From CALZJC01 sp963781065 (lineage in GTDB: Bacteria > Acidobacteriota > Thermoanaerobaculia > Multivoradales > JAHEKO01), in assembly GCA_963781065.1 (NCBI GenBank), contig CAWAET010000012.1, positions 56,776 through 120,775 of the forward strand: DNA of 64,000 nucleotides, read 5' to 3'. The first letter of the stretch is position 1; every line of letters starts with the position of its first letter. The notes under the pieces are model-generated. The model was not told where the DNA came from, made no database searches, and saw only the letters and a program-made list of their open reading frames with translations. Made by a program: the position numbers and the translations under genes. Below, piece by piece: positions 8,782 through 15,561 of the stretch.

Positions 8782-9932
8782 CCGCGCCCGCCTCCCGCTC
8801 GCGCGAACTGGTGCTGGTCGGCGGCGGCCACGCCCACGTCCAGGTGCTGCGGCAGCTGGCCATGGCGCCGCCGCCGCGCACCCGGACCACCCTGGTGGTC
8901 GACACTCCGGTCGCGGTCTACTCCGGCATGGTGCCGGGCTTCGTCGCCGGCCGGTATCGCGCCGAGGAGATCGAGATCGACCTCCTGCCGCTCGCCCGGC
9001 GGGCCGCGGCGCAGGTGGTCGTCGTTGCCGCCACCGGGGTCGACCCCGCGCGGCGCCGGCTGCTGCTGGAGGGCCGGCCGCCGCTGGCCTACGACCGGCT
9101 GTCGTTCGACATCGGCTCGACCGTCGCCGGCCAGGAGCTGCCCGGGGTTCGCCAGTACGCCGTGCCCACCCGCCCGATCGGCCGCTTTGTCGAGCGGCTG
9201 GAGGCGATCCTGGACCGGGCGCGGCTCGGGCGAGGAGACCGGCGGCTCGAGACGGTCGTGGTCGGCGCCGGCGCCGGCGGGGTCGAGCTGGCCTTCTGTC
9301 TCGAAGCGCGGCTGCGGCGCAGCGGGATCGACGCCGCGATCACCCTGCTCGACAGCGGCGATCGGGTCCTGCGCGGCTACCCCGAGAGCCTGGCCCGCCG
9401 GGTCACGGCGCGAGCCGCCGAGCGCGGGGTGCGGATTCAGCTCGGCCGGCGGGTAGCGGCGGTCGAAGCCGACGCGGTGCTGCTCGACGGCGGCGACCGG
9501 CTGGCCAGCGCGGTGACCGTCTGGGTGACCGGCGCGGTGAGCCAACCGCTGTTCCGCGACTCGGGCTTGCCGGTGGATCAACGCGGCTTCGTCCTGGTGC
9601 GGCCGACGCTCCAGGTCGAGGGGCACGACGACCTGTTCGCGGTGGGCGACTGCGCCACGCTGCTGGAGCACCCGGACACCCCCAAGGCCGGGGTCTACGC
9701 GGTGCGCCAGGGGCCGGTGATCGGGGCCAACCTGGTGGCCTCGCTGACCGGAGGCAAGCTGCTCTCCTACCGGCCCCAGGGCGACTTTTTGACCCTGCTC
9801 AACCTCGGCGACGGCAGCGCCCTGGGCGCCAAGTGGGGGCGCTCGTTCGGCGGCCGCTGGGTGATGCGGCTCAAGGACTGGATCGACCGCCGTTTCATCC
9901 GCCGCTTCCAGGTGCCTGACGGGCCGACCTGA
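8778..9932 (+). CDS. NAD(P)/FAD-dependent oxidoreductase of the N-terminal-to-SelD type
   Basis: A 384-residue two-dinucleotide-binding flavoprotein. The first Rossmann motif is LVGGGHAHVQVL at residues 12-23, followed by a SGMVPGFVAG motif. The second is VVVGAGAGGVELAF around 150, and the third is DDLFAVGDCATL near 290. The opening sequence matches the module found fused to, or beside, selenophosphate synthetase SelD (TIGR03169-like) and also resembles type II NADH dehydrogenases. No selD is in this window and none is fused here. It starts inside the stop codon of the preceding Rossmann-like gene, which implies a two-gene operon. Confidence 0.85.
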   Translation: MTAPASRSRELVLVGGGHAHVQVLRQLAMAPPPRTRTTLVVDTPVAVYSGMVPGFVAGRYRAEEIEIDLLPLARRAAAQVVVVAATGVDPARRRLLLEGRPPLAYDRLSFDIGSTVAGQELPGVRQYAVPTRPIGRFVERLEAILDRARLGRGDRRLETVVVGAGAGGVELAFCLEARLRRSGIDAAITLLDSGDRVLRGYPESLARRVTARAAERGVRIQLGRRVAAVEADAVLLDGGDRLASAVTVWVTGAVSQPLFRDSGLPVDQRGFVLVRPTLQVEGHDDLFAVGDCATLLEHPDTPKAGVYAVRQGPVIGANLVASLTGGKLLSYRPQGDFLTLLNLGDGSALGAKWGRSFGGRWVMRLKDWIDRRFIRRFQVPDGPT

Positions 9933-10013
9933 CGGGCGGCCGGCGGGGCGCCTGGCTAACGGCGGCGCTCGAGGTCATGCCCCGGTCCAACGCCAGCGCC
10001 GAACCGACTGGGT

Positions 10014-10019
10014 TAGGCT
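10014..10019 (+). promoter_or_regulatory. -10 like hexamer, leaderless-type
   Basis: TAGGCT ends 9 nt before the ATG at 10029. No Shine-Dalgarno sequence lies between them, so a leaderless transcript is predicted. Confidence 0.5.
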
Positions 10020-10028
10020 GTCGTCCGC

Positions 10029-11108
10029 ATGCGGTCCCAGGGCTATCGACTGCTGCTGCTCGCGGCGGCTCTTTGCGCCTGCGGACGAGCGAGCCCGACG
10101 GGTGAAGCACGGCCGCTGGTCGACGGCCTCCACCAGCCGCTGATCCTCACCGAGAGCGCCCTGCTGGCGATGCCGCCCGACTACTCGGGCAACCGCTTCC
10201 TCAGCGGCTGGTGGCCGGAGCGGCGCGGCGGCTCGCTGCGGCAGATCAGCATCAGCGACCGGCCGATGCTCGAGGCGGTGTTCCTCGACGGCCGTGAGCG
10301 CCGTCTCAACACGCGGCTCGAGATCGTCGAGGCCGCGGCGGGGGCAACGGTCGGCGTGCGCATCGCCGGCGTCGAGCTGCCGCCGTTGCCGCTGGTCCGA
10401 GACCTCGAGGTGCCGCTGCCCGGCGGCCTGCCGCCGGGCCGGCTGCCGATCGCGCTCGACCTGCGCGGTGCCCGCGTCGTCATCCAGGCCGCCGGCTTCG
10501 GCCACGCCTGGCCGGCGGGCGAGGTCGACCTGGAGCCGCGGGCGATCGTCCAGGAGGGCTACTCGGCGATCGACTTCCCGCGCCGCCTGGCCGGCCCGGC
10601 CACCCTGGTGGGGCGGTTCGAGCCGCCGGCCGAGGCCGAGCCGGAGCATCGCTTCGCCGTGCTGGTCGAGACCGACGCCGGCGGCAGCGAGGTCGGCTTC
10701 GAGTGGCGGGCGGGCGGGCGCCGCGGCGAGGTGGCGCTCGAAGTACCGCTGCCGGCCGGCTTCGTCCGCATCCGCCTGCTCGCCCAGGGGCTCGGCCCGG
10801 CAGGCCGATGGCTGGAGCTCGGGCTCGTTGGCGGCGACCAGGGGGCGGCCGAGAAGGACGTCGAGCTGCGCACCGCCGCCGGCCGGGACGGCCCCGTCTA
10901 CGCCGCCGCCTCCCCGCGGTACCAGGTCATCCGGGCGCCGAGCCTGGGGCTGGCCGACGAGACCGAGCCGACCCGCGACGCCGAGTACGTCTTCGACCTG
11001 CGCCAGGCGCCGGCGGAGCGCCGCAACCTGGCCGGCACCCGGGTGGTCGAGGTCGACTGGCTGCGGGCGCGGCTGGCGGCCTGGATCGACCGAAACGCCG
11101 AGCCCTGA
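10029..11108 (+). CDS. Hypothetical lipoprotein with sulfatase-like C-terminal tail
   Basis: A 359-residue protein with a lipoprotein-type signal (hydrophobic run then LCAC near residue 18). The body is made of beta-rich repeats with paired acidic and aromatic residues and has no recognised catalytic motif. The last 70 residues (PRYQVIRAP...YVFDLRQAPAERRNLAG...) resemble the C-terminal strand of arylsulfatases, which often end in an F/YDL..DP.E..NLA pattern. The sulfatase active-site motif CxPSR is absent, so this is not an active sulfatase. It may be a glycan-binding or accessory protein; that is a guess. It ends 33 bp before an opposing gene. Confidence 0.6.
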   Translation: MRSQGYRLLLLAAALCACGRASPTGEARPLVDGLHQPLILTESALLAMPPDYSGNRFLSGWWPERRGGSLRQISISDRPMLEAVFLDGRERRLNTRLEIVEAAAGATVGVRIAGVELPPLPLVRDLEVPLPGGLPPGRLPIALDLRGARVVIQAAGFGHAWPAGEVDLEPRAIVQEGYSAIDFPRRLAGPATLVGRFEPPAEAEPEHRFAVLVETDAGGSEVGFEWRAGGRRGEVALEVPLPAGFVRIRLLAQGLGPAGRWLELGLVGGDQGAAEKDVELRTAAGRDGPVYAAASPRYQVIRAPSLGLADETEPTRDAEYVFDLRQAPAERRNLAGTRVVEVDWLRARLAAWIDRNAEP

Positions 11109-11141
11109 GTGTTCTTCTGTCGGTGCTTGCCGGCCTGGCCG

Positions 11142-12968
11142 TCAGCCGGGGAGGCCGTCTGCCGGCCGATCGGCGGGCTCCGCGGCGGCGCCGCGCGGCC
11201 GCTTCTTGAACGGTCCGCCTACCCAGCGCACCGCGGCCTCGCCGCCGGTGTCCGAGCGGAAGGCGAGCCGAACCGTGCGCACCTGGTAGACGTCGGGGGC
11301 CTGCCACCAGTAGGTGTGCCAGCGCCAGGCCGGCGACAGCGGCAGCTCGACCCCCTGCGGCCCCGCCACCAGCTCACGGCTGCCGCCGCCGAGCCAATCG
11401 CTCCACACCAGCTCGCCGCCGAGCTCACCCGGGTCGACCACCAGGCGCAGGGTCCGCCGCGGCAGCCGGAAGGCCAGCTCGAGCTCCGCCGGCGGGGCGC
11501 CGGCAACGAGGCGAAAGCCCTTCTTGTCGTCGTCGGCGAACGGGTCGACGAAGCGCACGAAGTCGCGCGACCAGTAGCGGCCGCGAAAGCCGTCGATCTT
11601 GAGCGCCGTCGTCTCGCTGGGCAAACGCCGCAGCAGCCCGGCGTGGACGTGGCTCTGGCTGGGCGCCGGGCTGGGCGCCACCGCCGTCATCGAGACCAGG
11701 GCGGAGGCCCCGACGGCCAGGCCGACCGCCCAGGAGAGGGCCAGAGCGCGCGCTGAGGGCAGCCGGGGCAGCGCCGCCACCAGCGCCGGATAGGCCATCA
11801 GAAAGTAGCGGTTGCCGAAGAAGGTCGAGCCGCCGAAGAAGTTCTCGGGCAGCCACAGGAGGTAGAACGCCGCGATAGCCGCCGGGCCGGCCAGCAGCGC
11901 CAGGGCGATCCGGTCGCGCCCGCCGGCGGCGGTCAGCAGCAGCGCCAGGGCGGCCGGAAAGTAGACCAGCAGCCCGCTGTGGCGGCCGAGCAGGAAGTAG
12001 ATCCCCGAGTAGAGGCTGCGGGTCCATTGGAGCCGCGGCAGCCAGCCGGCGGACTGGGTCGCCGGGTTCGACTCGAAGCGGTCCCAGGCGGCGCTGTCGC
12101 CCACCGGGTAGCCGGTCTCGCCGCTGAAGCTGGCACGCACCGCCTTGTAGGGGTTGGCGGTGCCGGTCAGGGCGACGCCGGCACCGCTCGCCAGGCCGAA
12201 GCCGACCAGCGCGGCCAGCGCCACCGCCGCCGCGGCGCGCCGCCGGCCGGTCCACAGCCCCCCCGCCACCGCCGCCGCCGCCAGCGCCAGCCCCGGCAGA
12301 CGCATCGCCGCCAGCAGCCCGAGCAGCAGGCCGCCGCCCGCGGCCCGCAGCAGGCCGCCGCGCCCCGCCGGCGAGCGCAGGCCGGTCGCCACCAGGGCCA
12401 GCCCCGCCAGGCTCAGAGCGGTCTGGGCGACATCGCTCATCCGCCAGCCGAGATAGAAGGGCAGGACGCCGCAGCCGGCAAAGGTCACGAGCGTCAGCGC
12501 CGCCCGGCTCGCCCCGCCCAGCCGCCGCAGACAGAACCAGGCCACGAGCAGCGCCGCGGCCGCCAGGAACAGGTTGACCGCCACCAGCCCCGCCTCGCCC
12601 GCCAGGGTGTAGAACGGCAGCGCCAGCAGCGGGTAGAGCACCGGCTTCGAGTAGCTGGCGTCCGAGCCGATCCGCTGCAGGATCAACGTCGCCGGCTGCC
12701 CGTCCGGCCGCTCGACCGCCCACAGCCGGTCGGCCTCGCCGAAGGCCAGGTCGCCGTCGCGCGCCAGGCTGGCGGTCATGGCGAGGTAGGTGTCCTCGTC
12801 TCCCCAGACGCCGCGGCCGCCGCCGACCACCGCCAGCGCCACCGCCAGCACCAGACCGGCCGCGGCCAAGGTCCAGGCTGCGCGGGGCCAGGCTACCCGG
12901 GTCCAGGCCGCGCCAATCCAGGCTACCGGGGCCCATCTCTTCGAACTGGAGTCGGAGGCGGGCGACAA
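11142..12968 (-). CDS. GT-C type membrane glycosyltransferase / mannosyltransferase-like
   Basis: A 608-residue protein with about ten hydrophobic helices. After the first helix comes a short loop with WGDEDTYLAM, the acidic DE placement expected of GT-C transferases using polyprenyl-linked sugars. The soluble C-terminal about 130 residues are beta-rich. It is clearly related in layout to the gene at 15453-17660 (both have an xLARDGDL motif just after the acidic pair). The TTG start is preferred because TAGACT ends 9 nt upstream of it. The N-terminus includes a WxxxA pentapeptide repeat encoded by 15-bp units. It probably adds sugars to lipid or protein on the periplasmic side; donor and acceptor are unknown. 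Confidence 0.75.
   Translation of the reverse strand: MSPASDSSSKRWAPVAWIGAAWTRVAWPRAAWTLAAAGLVLAVALAVVGGGRGVWGDEDTYLAMTASLARDGDLAFGEADRLWAVERPDGQPATLILQRIGSDASYSKPVLYPLLALPFYTLAGEAGLVAVNLFLAAAALLVAWFCLRRLGGASRAALTLVTFAGCGVLPFYLGWRMSDVAQTALSLAGLALVATGLRSPAGRGGLLRAAGGGLLLGLLAAMRLPGLALAAAAVAGGLWTGRRRAAAAVALAALVGFGLASGAGVALTGTANPYKAVRASFSGETGYPVGDSAAWDRFESNPATQSAGWLPRLQWTRSLYSGIYFLLGRHSGLLVYFPAALALLLTAAGGRDRIALALLAGPAAIAAFYLLWLPENFFGGSTFFGNRYFLMAYPALVAALPRLPSARALALSWAVGLAVGASALVSMTAVAPSPAPSQSHVHAGLLRRLPSETTALKIDGFRGRYWSRDFVRFVDPFADDDKKGFRLVAGAPPAELELAFRLPRRTLRLVVDPGELGGELVWSDWLGGGSRELVAGPQGVELPLSPAWRWHTYWWQAPDVYQVRTVRLAFRSDTGGEAAVRWVGGPFKKRPRGAAAEPADRPADGLPG
12873..12932. repeat. 15-bp tandem repeat, four units
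   Basis: Four units of 15 bp, each beginning ccaggc, start at 12873, 12888, 12903 and 12918. They lie in frame at the 5' end of the minus-strand membrane transferase and encode alternating AW-type pentapeptides. Unit changes would keep the frame. Confidence 0.75.
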
Positions 12969-12977
12969 AGCGCCACG

Positions 12978-12983
12978 AGTCTA
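12978..12983 (-). promoter_or_regulatory. -10 like hexamer, leaderless-type (TTG start)
   Basis: On the minus strand TAGACT ends 9 nt before the TTG at 12968, supporting that unusual start. It is one half of a 65-bp divergent promoter region. Confidence 0.5.
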
Positions 12984-13019
12984 CCGCCGGCGCGGCTTTC
13001 AGGCCGCCGCCAATCGAGG

Positions 13020-13025
13020 TAGCCT
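13020..13025 (+). promoter_or_regulatory. -10 like hexamer, leaderless-type
   Basis: TAGCCT ends 8 nt before the ATG at 13034. It forms the other half of the divergent region shared with the TTG-start gene. Confidence 0.5.
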
Positions 13026-13033
13026 GTGCCGAC

Positions 13034-14275
13034 ATGACGGCCACCCGACCGCTCAACGTCGCCGTCATGGCGCACAGCTTCCCGCGCTTCCCCGGCGACA
13101 CCCACGGGACGTTCGTCAAGAGCCTGTCGGAGGAGCTGGCGGCGCTCGGCCATCGGATCCACGTCCTGGTGCCCTGGGACCCGGAGCTGCGGCAGAACCC
13201 CGGCTCGGCTCTCACCGTGCACTCGTTCCGCTATGTCTGGCCGCCAAGCTGGCACCTGCTGGGTTATTCGCGCACCCTGAGCCGCGACGTCGGCATGAAG
13301 CTGGCGGCCTGGCTGCTCTCGCCGCTCTATTTCGCTTTCGGCGAGCGGGCGCTCGGGCGGCTGGTGCGCGACGAGAAGATCGACCTGATCCACGCCCACT
13401 GGCTGCTGCCCAACGGCTACATCGCGGCGCGCGTCTCGCGCGCCACCGGCGTGCCGTTCGCCTCGACCCTGCACGGCTCGGACATCTTCATGGCCGAGCG
13501 CGCCGCGCCGCTCGGCCGGATGGCGGCGACCGCGCTACGCGGCGCCGCCCACGTCACCTCGTGCAGCGCCGACCTGCAGCAGCGGCTGCTGCGGCTCGGC
13601 GGCGAGCAGTTCGCCGGCAAGGTGCCGCTGGTAGCCAACGGCACCGACCTGGTGCCGGCCGACCCCGACCGCGACGGGCCGCGGCGGCGGTTCGGGGTCG
13701 GGCCCGACGAGCCGCTGATCGCGGCGGTCGGCCGGCTGGTGTACAAGAAGGGCTTCCGCTATCTGCTCGAGGCGGCGCCCCAGATCCTCGCGCGGCATCC
13801 GAAAGCCCGGCTGGTGATCGGCGGCGGCGGCGAGCTGGCCGGCGAGCTCGCCGAGCAGGCGCGGCAGCTGGGCATCGCCGAGCGGGTGGTCTTCCCCGGC
13901 CTGCTGTCGCACGACCAGGTGCTCGAGCTGGTGGCGGCGGCCGATCTGTTCGTCATGCCCTCGATCCGCGATCCGGGCGGCAACATCGACGGACTGCCGA
14001 TCGTAGTGCTCGAGGCGATGGCCGCCGGACGCACCGTCGTCGCCACCGACGTCGCCGGCATGCCGCTGGCGGTGGCCGACGGCGAAACCGGCCGCCTGGT
14101 GCCCGAGAAGGACCCGGCGGCGCTCGCCGCGGCGGTCGACGAGCTGCTCGCCGACGACGACCTGCGCCGCCGGATGGGCGACGCCGCGCGCCGCCGGGTC
14201 GAGGAGGAGCTCAACTGGGGAGCGATCGCGCGGCTGCACGACCGGCTCTACCAGCGGGCGGTTGCCGCCGGCTGA
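13034..14275 (+). CDS. GT4 family glycosyltransferase
   Basis: A 413-residue cytoplasmic or membrane-associated GT-B enzyme. The N-terminal half has the HSFPRFPGDTHGTFVK loop and an LIHAHW motif. The C-terminal Rossmann half has GRLVYKKGFRYLLEA, GGGGELAGEL and the donor-site E-x7-E region in DGLPIVVLEAMAAGRTVVAT. It should transfer a sugar from a nucleotide donor to a glycan or lipid, retaining configuration. It is followed 38 bp later by a second GT4 on the same strand, and both sit between two GT-C membrane transferases, which points to one surface-glycan or glycolipid pathway. Confidence 0.9.
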   Translation: MTATRPLNVAVMAHSFPRFPGDTHGTFVKSLSEELAALGHRIHVLVPWDPELRQNPGSALTVHSFRYVWPPSWHLLGYSRTLSRDVGMKLAAWLLSPLYFAFGERALGRLVRDEKIDLIHAHWLLPNGYIAARVSRATGVPFASTLHGSDIFMAERAAPLGRMAATALRGAAHVTSCSADLQQRLLRLGGEQFAGKVPLVANGTDLVPADPDRDGPRRRFGVGPDEPLIAAVGRLVYKKGFRYLLEAAPQILARHPKARLVIGGGGELAGELAEQARQLGIAERVVFPGLLSHDQVLELVAAADLFVMPSIRDPGGNIDGLPIVVLEAMAAGRTVVATDVAGMPLAVADGETGRLVPEKDPAALAAAVDELLADDDLRRRMGDAARRRVEEELNWGAIARLHDRLYQRAVAAG

Positions 14276-14313
14276 GACCAGCCAGGCTAGCCCCGCCCGC
14301 ACCGGTCGACGCC

Positions 14314-15561
14314 ATGCGGATCCTGATCGTCACCAACACCTATCCGCCGGCCGACATCTCGGGCGTCGGCACCCTGGTCTTCGAGCTGGCGCGGCAGCTC
14401 GACGCCACCGGCCACGCGGTGCGGGTCCTGGTGCGGCGGGCGGCCGAGGGCGACCGGCTGGCGGTGCGGGTGCCGGGGGCCAAGCTGCTCTTCCCGCTGC
14501 GCTGCGCCTGGCGCTACGGCGGGCTGGCCCGCCGCGGCCGCTTCGACGTCGTTCACCTGCACGAGTCCGACGGCGTGCTGGTGGCGCTGGCAGTGCGCCT
14601 GGCGCGGCTGCTCGGCCGGCCGGCCGGCGCCGCCCGGGTGGTGGCGACGCTGCAGGTGTCGTACCGGCGCGAGCGCCTGGCGGTGCGCCGGCTGCGCTCG
14701 GACGGCCGCACCATCGCCAAACCGACCGCCGGCGAGTGGCTGTTCGCCTGGCTGCGGGCGCCGCTGCTGTCACTGGCCGGCCGCCTCACCGCGCGGCTGG
14801 CCGACGCGGTGGTGGCGCCCAGCCAGGTCACCGCCCGGGAGCTCGAGACCGACTACGGTTGCCGGGTCGCGGCGGTGATCGCCAACGGCGTCACGGCGCC
14901 CGAGCTGCCGCCGCAGCCGCCGGGCGGCGCCGGGGTCGGGGCCGGCGTCGAGGTGCTCTATGCCGGCCGGCTGCGCACGCGCAAGGCGGTGGCGGTGCTG
15001 GTCGAGGCCTTCGCCCGAGTCCGCGCGCGGGCCGTCGGCGCGCGGCTGCGTCTGCTCGGCGACGGCGAGCAGCGCCCGGCCCTCGAGGCGCAGGTCCGCC
15101 GGCTCGGCCTGGAGGAGGCGGTCTTCTTCGAGGGCATCGTGCCGCACCAGCGGATGGGCGAGCTCTACGCCGCGGCCGACATCTTCTGCCTGCCGTCGCT
15201 CTACGAGGGTTTCCCGCTCGCCATCCTCGAGGCGATGGCGGCCGGGCTGCCGGTGGTCGCCACGCGGGTGGCGGGCAACCCGGAAGCGGTCGCGGACGGA
15301 GTGCACGGCCGGCTGGTCGAGGCCGAAGACGTGGCCGGCCTGGCGGCGGCGTTGCTCGAGCTGATCGGCGACGAGCAGAGCCGCCGGCGGATGGGCCGGC
15401 AGGCGCGCCGGCGGGTCGAGGAGGAGTTCTCGATCGAGCGGATCGGCGCCGCCTACCGGGAGCTCTGGGAGGAGCTCGCCGGGGAGGGCGCGGGCACCAC
15501 CTCGACCTCCGCCTCGCAAGTCGAGGCGCCGCGCTCGGAGAACCAGCCGACGAACTCGTAG
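14314..15561 (+). CDS. GT4 family glycosyltransferase
   Basis: A 415-residue GT-B enzyme. Key motifs are the N-terminal NTYPPADISGVGTLVFEL loop, YAGRLRTRKAVAVLVEAF, and the donor-binding YEGFPLAILEAMAAGLPVVAT with the E-x7-E pair. The ATG at 14314 opens directly on the first beta strand. It is probably cotranscribed with the GT4 at 13034. The last 36 codons overlap the 3' end of the opposing membrane transferase by 109 bp. The terminal 30 residues (Ala/Ser/Glu-rich) look unstructured and are probably not needed for catalysis. Confidence 0.9.
   Translation: MRILIVTNTYPPADISGVGTLVFELARQLDATGHAVRVLVRRAAEGDRLAVRVPGAKLLFPLRCAWRYGGLARRGRFDVVHLHESDGVLVALAVRLARLLGRPAGAARVVATLQVSYRRERLAVRRLRSDGRTIAKPTAGEWLFAWLRAPLLSLAGRLTARLADAVVAPSQVTARELETDYGCRVAAVIANGVTAPELPPQPPGGAGVGAGVEVLYAGRLRTRKAVAVLVEAFARVRARAVGARLRLLGDGEQRPALEAQVRRLGLEEAVFFEGIVPHQRMGELYAAADIFCLPSLYEGFPLAILEAMAAGLPVVATRVAGNPEAVADGVHGRLVEAEDVAGLAAALLELIGDEQSRRRMGRQARRRVEEEFSIERIGAAYRELWEELAGEGAGTTSTSASQVEAPRSENQPTNS

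Noticed and set aside
8778..9932. Selenophosphate synthetase fusion
   Set aside because: The protein ends after the flavoprotein domains, and no SelD ATP-binding motif follows in any frame.
10029..11108. Active sulfatase
   Set aside because: Only the C-terminal pattern is similar. The CxPSR maturation motif and metal-binding N-terminus are absent.
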